Assembly: GCF_900129005.1 (NCBI RefSeq)
Contig: NZ_FQUN01000010.1
Span: 124,001-188,000 of the forward strand
Length of the DNA: 64,000 nt
Direction of reading: 5' to 3'
Source: Leeuwenhoekiella marinoflava DSM 3653
GTDB taxonomy: Bacteria > Bacteroidota > Bacteroidia > Flavobacteriales > Flavobacteriaceae
The translations under genes were made by a program, and so were the position numbers. The notes beneath the pieces were generated by a model. The model saw only the letters and a program-made list of their open reading frames with translations. It was not told the origin of the DNA and ran no database searches. Below are positions 17,407-25,624 of the stretch, piece after piece (the first letter of the stretch is position 1; each line of letters begins with the position of its first letter).

Positions 17407-18267
17407 ATGAAAAGTTTTTATTCCATATTGAAGTTGTCACCCAACATTGCAACAGAAGATTCTGTAGCGATAGGTGTGCTTTTGTTTGATGGTAAAAAGT
17501 TTCGGTGCTTTTTTTCTGATAGAAAAAAGAGATTAGCTAAAAAGTTAATTGATGATAAAAATGTAAATGTAGACTTCATTGTCAATCAAATTATTGATAA
17601 ATGCAATACCGTAAATTCTGATAATGAAGAATTAAAGCTATTTTACAAATTCGATAAATTTTCTAATATATCTTATTTTGATTATTTAAGTAGTTATTCT
17701 AATGGTTTAATTCAATTTTCTAAACCGAATTCCATATATGAAGAAATGAATGATATAGCTTTTGAAAGGCTAATCAATTTCTTATTTAACGAGCCAGTTC
17801 AAAAATATCATACAGTACTGCCAAATGTATTATCTTTCTCTCGAACTATTATTGAAAAAAAACTAATAAATAAAGTAGATAAAAAAGTACATACGCACTA
17901 TAAATTTAAACCAGAGGTATTTCCTTCTATTTATTTCAATTATGAAATGGATTGTATAGGGTTAAATGGTTCTTTAATTGGTGCTAAATCACTAGCTTTT
18001 GACAAATCAGCTCAAAGTTTAGATAAAGATATAAGCCATTATTTTGCATTAATATCCTCCTTATCGAGTAAGTATGATAAGCCTTTAAAGGACAACAATT
18101 TCTACTTAATTTGTGAAGAACCTGAAAAAATAGATACTAAAGAACATAAACTTTGGGAATCTGTACGATACAATGAATTAATTTCTGTTATTCATCCAGA
18201 AGAATCTGACAAAGTCGCTGATCAGATTTTTGAAAAGAAAGCTGCTAAATTCCTTACTGAACTATAA
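17407..18267 (+). CDS. DUF3037-family protein
   Basis: A 286-residue protein whose N-terminus (SFYSILKLSPNIATEDSVAIGVLLFDGKKFRCFFSD) has the DUF3037 pattern of a first strand followed by a conserved turn and Gly-Val-Leu-Leu-Phe. No catalytic motif or membrane segment is visible. DUF3037 genes commonly stand next to HipA_2 genes, as here, and probably work together with them. The stop lies six bases inside an oppositely oriented gene fragment. Base composition is as AT-rich as its partner. Confidence 0.7.
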   Translation: MKSFYSILKLSPNIATEDSVAIGVLLFDGKKFRCFFSDRKKRLAKKLIDDKNVNVDFIVNQIIDKCNTVNSDNEELKLFYKFDKFSNISYFDYLSSYSNGLIQFSKPNSIYEEMNDIAFERLINFLFNEPVQKYHTVLPNVLSFSRTIIEKKLINKVDKKVHTHYKFKPEVFPSIYFNYEMDCIGLNGSLIGAKSLAFDKSAQSLDKDISHYFALISSLSSKYDKPLKDNNFYLICEEPEKIDTKEHKLWESVRYNELISVIHPEESDKVADQIFEKKAAKFLTEL

Positions 18268-18375
18268 TCTTATAAATACGCTTAAACCGTATTGCGCTAA
18301 GCGTACCCAGGTAGCACCTGTTTCAGATAACCCGTATTCAAATTGAATCGTTCCTTTTGGAATGCTAAAAGATAC
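18262..18375 (-). pseudogene. C-terminal gene fragment fused to a repeat
   Basis: On the minus strand 37 codons before a stop read VSFSIPKGTIQFEYGLSETG and continue ATWVRLAQYGLSVFIRL. This looks like the end of a real protein with beta-strand character. Upstream the frame runs straight into the repeat that also occurs at 14228-14300, so the rest of the gene is missing. I do not recognise the family. Confidence 0.45.
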
Positions 18376-18503
18376 CCCGGTTTGCGCGCGATTGCATCGC
18401 GTGCCACTTCTTCTAAGCCACAAGATCTAGAAAAGAAAAGAATCTATTACTTCTATTCATCCCCCTGTTCTTTTGCCTTGATGCCAAAGAACCAAAAAAT
18501 CAA

Positions 18504-18635
18504 GGCTTATTTTTACATCTTTGAAAACTACACAAATCCCTTATCGTGCGGATAGCAAACCGCTACGCTAGGCTATCCTCCACTGCCCACCGCTGCGGCA
18601 TTTGCTTGTTTTACTACAGATCTAAAAAGTAGGCC
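18504..18635. repeat. Structured element type II, copy a
   Basis: 132 bases that can fold as nested stems: outer GGCTTATTTTTACATC with GATCTAAAAAGTAGGCC, a middle CAAAT/ATTTG pairing, and inner GGATAGC (18550-18556) with GCTATCC (18572-18578). Confidence 0.8.
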
Positions 18636-19053
18636 GTCTCCAAATTGAAACTAAGAATAGTATTCTTTAGCCCTTCCCTCGGTTCAGAATAGCTGCAGGA
18701 AGCTCCGAAGGACAGGAGCGATAGCGACGCGGAGCTGACAAGGTGGTTTTCGACCGTAAAACGGCTTTTGAAGAGAGTACCATACTCGCTACAAAACTAA
18801 GTCTAGGATTCAAGACCAGCTCATTAGAGTTTAACCTCGATTATCGAGCGAAAAATTCCTAAGCGAGGGCGTCGTTTCTTTTCTGCATCCGACGACCGCA
18901 GGGAGAGGAATGCACTGCTCAAAATAAAGTAGTATTTAAACTGACTTTTGAAAAGGTACGAGTAAAGAAAATGAACAAAACATGATATAGAAACTAGAAC
19001 TTCTATTCATCTTCCTGTTCTTTTGTCTTGATACAAAAGAACCAAAAGATCAA

Positions 19054-19184
19054 GGCTTATTTTTAGATCCTTGAAAACTACGCAAATCCCTTATCCTGCG
19101 GATAGCAAACCGCTACGCTAGGCTATCCTCCACTGCCCACCCTGCGGCATTTGCTTGTTTTACTACGGATCTAAAAAGTAGGCC
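19054..19184. repeat. Structured element type II, copy b
   Basis: Same architecture as copy a. The outer arms pair better here (TTTTTAGATC with GATCTAAAAA); the inner stem is GGATAGC (19100-19106) with GCTATCC (19122-19128). Confidence 0.8.
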
Positions 19185-19441
19185 GTTTTACCATTAAATT
19201 CAGAATTCTCATACCCGAAGGGTTTAGTTTCCTTTTGGTAAGTATATTAAGTGCATCCCGTTAAAAATTATCCTCATCCCCAACCCTTCTCCCAAGGAAA
19301 AGGGAGTTGGATTCTAACTCAATTGAAAACACTACAATACCCATACCTGAAGGGTTAAACGAATGCCCTTCACTCGGTTCAGAATAGGCGTGGGAAGCTC
19401 CGAAGGACAGGAGCGCTAGCGACGCGGAGCTGACAAGACGG

Positions 19442-19460
19442 TTTTCGCCCTAAGCGAAAA
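19442..19460. repeat. TTTTCGC/GCGAAAA hairpin variant
   Basis: TTTTCGC, loop CCTAA, GCGAAAA. At the same place in the repeat at 14828-14848 and 52752-52772 the stem is TTTTTGCC with GGCAAAAA. Both arms have changed together. Confidence 0.65.
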
Positions 19461-19591
19461 ATTCCTAAGCGAGGGCGTCGTTTCTTTTGGTTCGTTTTCT
19501 TTAGACGAGTAAAGAAAATGAACAAAACATGATATAGAAACTATAACTTCTATTTATACTCCTGTTCTTTTGTCTTCATACCAAAAAATCA

Positions 19592-21310
19592 CTAAACCGC
19601 TCGCTGATACGTCTTGCGTTTCAACACCTGCAAACGCTCCTCCGCTAAGGCTTCTGCCTGCTCCAGAAACCGTTCACACAGGTGATAGCTGTCGGTACAA
19701 TCGTCATAAGTCACCTTGCTGAACGTGCCGTACCGCAAATGCTGCTGGGCGCGGGTGAGTAAATACAACCGACGTCGGGCTTTAAAAGATGTTGTCTCTA
19801 ACAACTCCTGCGGAAAACGGGTGAAACTGCGGCACAGGTTTAAAAGATAAGGCAAGGACGTATAAGCCGGACTGTACTCCCAAAACAAACGGATCAAGCC
19901 CAGGCAGGTTTGGATCAAGGCTTCCTCATACAGATGCAGTTGTACCAATTCATCTTCGTGGGTATCCAGAATGCGGGTGATCTCAATCAGATACTGTGCG
20001 CGGTTGATACGGATGTCCCAGTATTTTTTAAGCTTACGGAATTTATCAGGATGGTAAAAACAACCGGTTTTTAGAAACTTCCGCAACTGCCCATCTTCTT
20101 CATAAAGCAGCTTGCCCTCCCCGATCACACGTTGCAGAAAATTACTCCCAAAGTCCAACGCTTTGTGTGCCCGCTTCAGCGTTTCCAAAACAAAGCAGAT
20201 GCGTATGCGTTGCCCGGTTTGGTTATAGACCCGGTCAGTAAGTTGAGCCGGACTCATCCCAACCGCCTTATGGGTGATCAGCAATACTACCGCAAAGCTC
20301 TGGTGTACCTGCTCTTCGGTAGGCATAAAGCAGTTGGCAGGCTGCAAGCGGCTGTCTTGCGCGCTGTGGATCAGGTAAGCAGAATGCACCCGATAGGTTT
20401 CCCTAAGGCAGCTCATAGCCTGCTGCAATGCATGTTCCAAAGGCGCATAGGCTTCAGCTGCCTGAGGCAGCACTTCCGGCACCGGTTCAGCAGGCGGTTG
20501 GCTTGAGATACAGGCGGCCAGCAGCTCCTGAGCAGCAGCATCCACCACCGTAAATACCCGCTCCATCCGGATCTGTATCTGGTAACACCTGTGCCGGTCC
20601 ATATATTCATCCGGGTCAAAACCTTCGGTGGACCAGGCATCCAGCCATTCCAGCTCGGTGGGGGCAGTATCGGAAGCTTCGCGTTTGGGGAAAATCACCC
20701 GCAACTGGGGCAGATAGAACCGTAGCGCCGTTACTTGCGCCTCCAGCGAAACATACGACTGCACCTGTCCGGTGTAGAGCTTACAGCCGAAGTTTAAAGC
20801 TGCTTTTAAAACCTCAGTCAGCGCCAATACCGAAGCTGAATAGCTTTCCTGTTCAAACAAACCCGCCGCGGTGTCAAAAAAAGTACAGATACGTGCTGTT
20901 TCACGATCGGTCTGCTTCTGAGCCTTGGCGAGGCATTTGTGCAGCTTTCCTTCAGAAAGGGGTTCCGGGGTATACGCGGCATTGGAGCTGTAAAGGGGAA
21001 TGCTAAACCGACAAAAACGCAAAAAATACAAGGCTCCTTGCTGCAGGCCGGCTCGCACCTGCTTTTCGGTATAGGCCTGCAGGGCAAAACCCGGAAACTG
21101 CACCTGCACTACCGGCAGCTGCTTCTGCAACTCAGTTAAGGTCGAGGTATCCTGCACCACAATCAGGAGGTTGTAGACCGCATCGGGTGTTTTACGGATT
21201 TCGGTAAGGTACAGCGCATTTACTGTAGCATAACTAAACAAGGCTTCGGTAAGCGGTTCGAGCGCATCACGGAGCGCAAATTGAGGCGGAAATTGAAGTT
21301 GGGTTTTCAT
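19592..21310 (-). CDS. Probable HEPN/nucleotidyltransferase-like protein
   Basis: A 572-residue soluble protein without signal or membrane segments. It seems to be built from two similar halves, each with a strand-helix unit like a degraded minimal nucleotidyltransferase (YLTEIRKTPDAVYNLLIVVQD; AYLIHSAQDSRL with FAVVLLITHK) followed by helices like a HEPN domain (FDTAAGLFEQESYSASVLALTEVLKAALNFG; HLYEEALIQTCLGLIRLFWEYSPAYTSLPYLLNLC). HEPN proteins are often RNases or RNA/nucleotide-binding parts of toxin and defence systems, but I cannot point to a clear R-x4-6-H site. Codon use is richer in G and C than its neighbours. It is followed directly by repeat array B and preceded by an HTH gene on the opposite strand. 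Confidence 0.5.
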   Translation of the reverse strand: MKTQLQFPPQFALRDALEPLTEALFSYATVNALYLTEIRKTPDAVYNLLIVVQDTSTLTELQKQLPVVQVQFPGFALQAYTEKQVRAGLQQGALYFLRFCRFSIPLYSSNAAYTPEPLSEGKLHKCLAKAQKQTDRETARICTFFDTAAGLFEQESYSASVLALTEVLKAALNFGCKLYTGQVQSYVSLEAQVTALRFYLPQLRVIFPKREASDTAPTELEWLDAWSTEGFDPDEYMDRHRCYQIQIRMERVFTVVDAAAQELLAACISSQPPAEPVPEVLPQAAEAYAPLEHALQQAMSCLRETYRVHSAYLIHSAQDSRLQPANCFMPTEEQVHQSFAVVLLITHKAVGMSPAQLTDRVYNQTGQRIRICFVLETLKRAHKALDFGSNFLQRVIGEGKLLYEEDGQLRKFLKTGCFYHPDKFRKLKKYWDIRINRAQYLIEITRILDTHEDELVQLHLYEEALIQTCLGLIRLFWEYSPAYTSLPYLLNLCRSFTRFPQELLETTSFKARRRLYLLTRAQQHLRYGTFSKVTYDDCTDSYHLCERFLEQAEALAEERLQVLKRKTYQRAV

Positions 21311-21484
21311 AATTCACATATTTAATAAGATTCTGATGATTATTTAATTTTTCAAAAACTATTGATTTCTTTAGAAAATCTAAATAAATCTATTCATAAT
21401 CTATCAAAATTCAAAACATAAATACAGAATTAACATATATATCTTATTGATTCCTACATTTATCTATATAAATTCTATATAAAT

Positions 21485-21706
21485 ATGACCTCACTAGGAG
21501 TATACTTGACTAAAAAATCTGTAAATCGAGCTTTAGTTTCAAAGCGCACAGGAATAAGTCAGGCCCGATTATCTCAACTTAGTTTGAACGAATCAACAAA
21601 ACTCCGAGCAGACGAACTCTACCTCATTGCTTTGGCAATAGACGTCGATCCCGGGGAGATGTTTATGGAATTGCATCAGGACCTGAAATTACCGGAGGAA
21701 AAGTAA
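21485..21706 (+). CDS. Small XRE-family DNA-binding protein
   Basis: A 73-residue protein that is one Cro/CI-type helix-turn-helix domain (VNRALVSKRTGISQARLSQLSL with recognition helix around SQARLSQL, then DELYLIALAIDVDPGEMF). No second domain. It lies divergent from the HEPN-like gene with a very AT-rich 174-base gap, so it may regulate that gene and itself. Confidence 0.85.
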   Translation: MTSLGVYLTKKSVNRALVSKRTGISQARLSQLSLNESTKLRADELYLIALAIDVDPGEMFMELHQDLKLPEEK

Positions 21707-21944
21707 ATCCTAATCGATACCGCCCCGTAATCGAATACCATTTATTCAAGACGGTATCAAGGGGTTTAAAAACCTAATCGGAAACGTTGCCGTTTCAATT
21801 TTTAACCAAACACCTGTTACAAAGTATAACCGGAAGTACTCAGGTTTTGCAAGACCGGGTTACCTCACGCTTCGAGTGGCCTCAGCGTTCGGCTTATTAA
21901 CATTCAAACGAGCACTGAGGTGCTCGAAGTGCTCCAAATACAAA

Positions 21945-21972
21945 AAACCCACACGCTTTTCAGCATGTGGAT
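21945..21972 (-). terminator. Terminator after the DUF6266 gene
   Basis: Read on the minus strand, CCACATGC and GCGTGTGG form a stem with one mismatch around TGAAAA, followed by GTTTTTTG. It lies about 25 bases after the DUF6266 stop. The plus strand upstream (21707-21940) holds no gene. Confidence 0.65.
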
Positions 21973-21995
21973 TTTCAATCTCAGGTTGCATCCGC

Positions 21996-22640
21996 TTAAA
22001 TTAAGGTTACTGCGCCCAGATACACACTGGTTGCGGCTTCTTTCGCATCGGCTGTGATGAAGGTTGCATACAACTGGATCTCCATCCCCGCCATATAGGC
22101 CGGAAACTGTAAGGTTTCTGTTGTGGCATCGCGTTGCACGCCGTTGTTAAAGATCACTGCCTGGTTGAGCGCTTCCACACAACCAATGGCGAGCAGGGTG
22201 TCTGTTGCCTCCGCTTTACCTTGACCGCTGTTGTCTTCCCACGCCAGTGTGATCTCTTCGCCCGCAGCTGGTGTAGCAGTAGGGTTTGCCAGACTTTGCA
22301 AATCCCCTTTACTGATAAGCACCTTAGGATAATCAATTACAAAATCATCCATTCCATCAGGAACCACCACCTCTTTGATGTAATACGAAGTAGCCAAATT
22401 GTAAGGCGATTTGTCTCCCTGAGCTTGCCCAAAATAGACGCTTACAACAGACTTGATCGGATTGAGAAACCGTACTGCTGTTTTAAAACGCAGACGTTGT
22501 TCTAACTGCGCCTCGGTTGGAGGCCTGTTACTGGTAACCGGTAAGCTGCGCAATACATTACGACCGCGCCAGCGTGCTCCGATTACGGTTCCCACTTTAC
22601 CACTGAATCCACCCAGGATTCCTTTTTCAAATGTTCCCAT
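21996..22640 (-). CDS. DUF6266-family protein
   Basis: A 214-residue protein of the DUF6266 family, common in flavobacteria and sphingobacteria and of unknown role. The N-terminal signature is clear: GTFEKGILGGFSGKVGTVIG, then RWRGRNVLRSLP and PPTEAQLEQRLRF. The rest is beta-rich with Ala and Thr. There is no signal peptide or membrane segment. It has its own terminator and stands alone on its strand. Confidence 0.85.
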   Translation of the reverse strand: MGTFEKGILGGFSGKVGTVIGARWRGRNVLRSLPVTSNRPPTEAQLEQRLRFKTAVRFLNPIKSVVSVYFGQAQGDKSPYNLATSYYIKEVVVPDGMDDFVIDYPKVLISKGDLQSLANPTATPAAGEEITLAWEDNSGQGKAEATDTLLAIGCVEALNQAVIFNNGVQRDATTETLQFPAYMAGMEIQLYATFITADAKEAATSVYLGAVTLI

Positions 22641-22845
22641 AATTTTAGTTTTTTTGAGTTAAACATTGATTTGAGGAACTAAAGTAGCTTGGGTTTTTAG
22701 TGTATCCAAGTAGCTGCTTGGCATAGCATTAGATCGTATGCAATCGTACTGTTTAAAAGTACTCTTGCAGAGATTGGCACGCTTGTGCATACCGTTGCAC
22801 ACCCTCGCAACCTATTGCAGGCATATTGCAAAATTCAGGGGGTTT

Positions 22846-22896
22846 GCTTCGGGTCTCGTTCGGGTCTCCTTCGGGTGAGCTTCGGGGATGCTTCAG
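22846..22896. repeat. Tandem 11-base repeat (GCTTCGGGTCT-like)
   Basis: Four full units and part of a fifth follow with an exact 11-base period: GCTTCGGGTCT, CGTTCGGGTCT, CCTTCGGGTGA, GCTTCGGGGAT, GCTTCAG. The TTCGGG core is fixed. It lies about 205 bases upstream of the DUF6266 start. Confidence 0.75.
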
Positions 22897-23174
22897 AACT
22901 TTTTAGGCTCCTGTTACAAAATCGTTAGGGTGTGTTTTTGAAAAATGGGACTTTGACCGAACGAACTGCGACCGAAACCGTAAGCACACCCAAACAAAAG
23001 TAGATTTCACTTGTAAAAACTTAAAATTTAGACTGTTGAATATTAATCAAGAATAGTAAACTGTTAAAATTGTTTACCTAACGTATGCATTTTATCCCTA
23101 CCTTAGTAGTCTTTTTTAATAAATCACAAGTCAGGACTACCGCCTAGACTAGTTTGTTTTCCCCCTACTCTGTT

Positions 23175-23193
23175 GTGACGTATGCTGCGTCAC
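23175..23193. promoter_or_regulatory. Inverted repeat GTGACG...CGTCAC before the HTH gene
   Basis: GTGACG, seven bases, CGTCAC: a perfect six-base inverted repeat ending 38 bases before the HTH start codon. It is a candidate operator or leader hairpin. Confidence 0.35.
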
Positions 23194-23231
23194 GTATTTT
23201 ACTAACGCCTTGTGGCACAAATTGTATTCGT

Positions 23232-23483
23232 ATGAAACGTACAAAAAACCGCAAAGCCCCTACAAGCCTCGAACTCCTGACTACTGCCGATATGGTGCAG
23301 CTGTTTCAGGTCACACCCTCCTGCCTCTACCGCTGGAGGCGCAAACAAATTCTGCCCGCTATTAAAATAGGCTATTCGGTCTATTACCTGAAAGAGGATA
23401 TTGAAACCATCCTGAAACATAAAAGCAAGATGAGTATGCAGCGGAAAACCGATCTGGATGAAGAGGAGCATCCCAAGCTATAG
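23232..23483 (+). CDS. Excisionase-like helix-turn-helix protein (HTH_17 type)
   Basis: An 83-residue protein with a MerR/excisionase-like winged helix: LLTTADMVQLFQVTPSCLYRWRRKQILPAIKIGYSVYYLKEDIETIL, with the recognition helix at CLYRWRRK. I place the start at the ATG at 23232 because the frame upstream of it lacks gene character. Proteins of this kind are frequent next to mobile elements in Bacteroidota, although no integrase is seen nearby. A CACTGC/GCAGTG hairpin follows the stop. Confidence 0.8.
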   Translation: MKRTKNRKAPTSLELLTTADMVQLFQVTPSCLYRWRRKQILPAIKIGYSVYYLKEDIETILKHKSKMSMQRKTDLDEEEHPKL

Positions 23484-23534
23484 CACACTGCGGAGGCAGT
23501 GAATAGATCTAGTATTTTTGAATACGGAATAACC

Positions 23535-24194
23535 TTAAAACACCGTATACAAGGTCGTCACCAACGTACCCTTAGTACCCGGAGCCGGAAGGGATACCAA
23601 CTGTTTGGTCGCTTTTACTTTAAAATTAAAAGGAGGTGCCAGCAGCTCAACCCCACTCTGCTTTTTAAGTCGGATACCTTGTCCGGAGATGATATCCGTA
23701 TTAGGTATGAATTCCGCTTCCGGTACGTGCTCGGTAAGGATGATGTACTTGAATGCGTATAACTTGTTGACGATAGTCTGGATCTCGGCATTGGAGAGGT
23801 GTTGCAATACCTGCCGCAACAACGCAATATCGCCCTCGGGCAACGGGTCTTTGGCTAGGTCTAAGGTTTCAAAAGTGAGCTGCTTGCTTTTAAACGTCTT
23901 TTGGTTATGCGCGATCAACTCCGGGACGATGTCTGCGGCTTTATAGGCTTGGGTATAGGAGACCAACTCCTTCCCGACATTAAAATCCCCACACCCCAGA
24001 TCACAGACTACAGGTGGATTTTCCAAACTTTTAAAAAAGCATATAACCGCCTTTAGGTATAGCTGTACAGTCTCTGCATCGTGCGAACCCGCCCCGGAAT
24101 AAAATGGGGTGTTACTCCCACCCCACAGGTTCTTGGCATACACCTGTTTCATAGCGTCTTTGGTGGGCCAGGGGGTTTTGGAGGGGGTGTTCAT
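23535..24194 (-). CDS. Class I SAM-dependent methyltransferase
   Basis: A 219-residue Rossmann-fold methyltransferase. Motif I is VVCDLGCGDFNVGK (about 62-75), the acidic second-strand residue is in KAADIVPEL, and post-I and motif IV regions are EGDIALLRQVLQHLSN (about 125-140). The substrate is unknown; the Q-H-L-S pattern is common in small-molecule or unassigned methyltransferases. The first 40 residues (PWPTKDAMKQVYAKNLWGG and NTPFYSGAGSHD) are repeated in a broken copy at 24817-24927. Confidence 0.85.
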   Translation of the reverse strand: MNTPSKTPWPTKDAMKQVYAKNLWGGSNTPFYSGAGSHDAETVQLYLKAVICFFKSLENPPVVCDLGCGDFNVGKELVSYTQAYKAADIVPELIAHNQKTFKSKQLTFETLDLAKDPLPEGDIALLRQVLQHLSNAEIQTIVNKLYAFKYIILTEHVPEAEFIPNTDIISGQGIRLKKQSGVELLAPPFNFKVKATKQLVSLPAPGTKGTLVTTLYTVF

Positions 24195-24416
24195 TTGAGG
24201 TAATATAATGCGCTATTAAATCGAAATGTCACCTTAAGCTTATCGAAGGGACAGTCGAGAAATCACTGTTCAATCTTTTAAAAATCTTCCTTACTTTAAC
24301 CACGTCATAAGAACTTTTTTGAATATGCGCTGGGTCAGTGCAACTGCTCTAACAAAGATGTGGTTGTCGTTTTTCTTTATTTTATTTACCTTTAAAGTTC
24401 ACTAAATTAATACATC

Positions 24417-24743
24417 ATGGGGAAATTTGAAGTTTATCAAGATGCTAAAACTGAATATCGATTTCGTTTAAAGGCAAGTAACGGACAAACTATATTGGCC
24501 AGTGAAGGATATACTACAAAAGCGGGATGTACGAATGGCATTCAATCGGTAAGGGAAAATTCACAGCATGATCAGCGGTTCGAACGTAAACAATCAAAGA
24601 ATGCCAAACATTATTTCAATTTAAAGGCAACCAATGGTCAAATCATCGGTACGAGTGAACTGTATGAAGCTACCTCAGGTATGGAGAATGGGATTGCTTC
24701 CGTAAAAACAAATGCTCCTAATGCTACTGTAGAAGAACTCTAA
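24417..24743 (+). CDS. YegP/DUF1508-family protein
   Basis: A 108-residue protein of two DUF1508 repeats (about 1-50 and 55-105). Each has the pattern F-x-L-K-A-x-N-G-Q-x-I-x-x-S-E followed by a G-I-x-S-V helix (FRLKASNGQTILASEGY, then NGIQSVREN; FNLKATNGQIIGTSELY, then NGIASVKTN). YegP proteins are small and widespread; the function is not known. It is transcribed alone, ending at a hairpin, and lies between the intact methyltransferase and the fragment of its second copy. Confidence 0.9.
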   Translation: MGKFEVYQDAKTEYRFRLKASNGQTILASEGYTTKAGCTNGIQSVRENSQHDQRFERKQSKNAKHYFNLKATNGQIIGTSELYEATSGMENGIASVKTNAPNATVEEL

Positions 24744-24783
24744 ATAGTTCGTTGAGTGGTAGACGTACACCTCCTTTTTTAAG

Positions 24784-24810
24784 AAGCTTCGATCTTGATA
24801 CGAAGCTTTT
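24784..24810 (+). terminator. Hairpin after the YegP-like gene
   Basis: AAGCTTCG (24784-24791), nine-base loop, CGAAGCTT (24801-24808), then TT. An eight-bp perfect stem 40 bases after the stop. The T-run is short. Confidence 0.55.
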
Positions 24811-24816
24811 AACTGG

Positions 24817-24927
24817 ATGATGCGAACCCTTCCCGGAATAAAATGGGGTATCCCTCCCACCCCACAGCTTCTGTTCATACACCTGCTGCATGGCATCTTT
24901 GGTAGGCCAGGTGGAGGGTTTAGTCAT
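24817..24927 (-). pseudogene. N-terminal remnant of a second methyltransferase copy
   Basis: From the ATG at 24927, 37 codons (MTKPSTWPTKDAMQQVYEQK, then LWGGRDTPFYSGKGSHH) match the start of the methyltransferase at 23535-24194. Similarity stops after SHH and the frame runs on into unrelated sequence next to the hairpin at 24784. The SAM-binding core is missing, so it cannot be active. Confidence 0.8.
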
Positions 24928-25018
24928 TACAATGAGTTGATAATCTTCATGTATCAATTTTTATTAATAGCTAAGCAGAAGAATTGTTTAAAAACTATTT
25001 CTAAAAAAGACCAAAGCT

Positions 25019-25624
25019 TTAAACCCCTTCAAAGAATTTCGTTGCAAAAGCGCAGAATTCTATGATTACATCTTTATTTAATTCAAATTCTTTTCTCGAG
25101 CCTAAATAATTTCTTGAAGTCTCATTGATCTCTTTTCCAGTATTTAATTCTTCTACACTAATACATTTGATGTGTTTCTTAGATACCAGAATAATAAGTG
25201 CATTTTGATACGGATAATTCTTATAAAGATCTGCAAGGGTAAAGCATCCATTCGTCCTAAATTTCACTTCTATAAAGTGTACCGAATTATTATTGGGGTT
25301 TTGAATCACAAAATCTGGCATACGTCGAATCTCGCTGGCAACATCGCTTTTCACTCCTTTTAGTAATTCCATAATTCCGGGGATCGTATTTTCCATTCCA
25401 TATCTAAAAACATTAAACCCCAGACTTAAAAAGAGCTCTTGTATTAAAGTTTCTGCAATACGACCTTTAATCATATTGTAACGATAGTTACGTTCCTGAT
25501 GGCTCAGACCAGAAGCTTCAGGTAGCACAACTTCTTTTTCTTTTGATTTATCTTTTTTATAACAAGGATAGCATAAGCCTCCTTCAAATTTCGTTTCTGC
25601 CTTACAGATAATACATTGGGGCAT
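25019..25624 (-). CDS. Zinc-ribbon protein with PD-(D/E)XK-like nuclease fold
   Basis: A 201-residue protein. The N-terminus has two CxxC pairs (Cys 4 and 7, Cys 18 and 21; CIICKAETKFEGGLCYPCYK), a zinc ribbon. The rest fits a PD-(D/E)XK core: helix GRIAETLIQELFLSLGFNVFRYG, then RRMPDFVIQNPNNNSVHFIEVKFR with the Asp of PDF and the Glu and Lys of EVK. It is a likely DNA nuclease or nuclease-like binding protein, but the substrate is unknown. It is the last gene of the long minus-strand run, 114 bases after the metallopeptidase gene, so it may be part of the restriction operon. Confidence 0.65.
   Translation of the reverse strand: MPQCIICKAETKFEGGLCYPCYKKDKSKEKEVVLPEASGLSHQERNYRYNMIKGRIAETLIQELFLSLGFNVFRYGMENTIPGIMELLKGVKSDVASEIRRMPDFVIQNPNNNSVHFIEVKFRTNGCFTLADLYKNYPYQNALIILVSKKHIKCISVEELNTGKEINETSRNYLGSRKEFELNKDVIIEFCAFATKFFEGV

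Larger units (their letters stand above)
18372..19590. repeat. Dispersed palindromic repeat array B
   Basis: About 1.2 kb of the same module family as array A. It starts with a 105-base block shared with 14228-14330 (GCGCGATTGCATCGCG palindrome), then holds two copies of the type II element, AGCTCCG...CGGAGCT blocks at 18701 and 19396, CATACCCGAAGGGTT, the CCCTTCTCC block and TTCGTTTTCTTT...AAAGAAAATGAA stems. It ends two bases before the stop codon of the HEPN-like gene, so that gene's 3' end abuts the array. Confidence 0.85.
22641..23231. other. Gene-free spacer with GC-rich repeats and AT-rich promoter side
   Basis: About 590 bases without a gene. The first part has repeated short words (GCATA, GTTGCA) and the 11-base tandem at 22846-22896. 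The second part (about 23000-23130) is AT-rich and would hold the promoter of the HTH gene at 23232. Confidence 0.5.

Noticed and set aside
23486-23501. CACTGC/GCAGTG hairpin after the HTH gene as a terminator
   Set aside because: The stem is perfect but no T-run follows, so termination is not supported.
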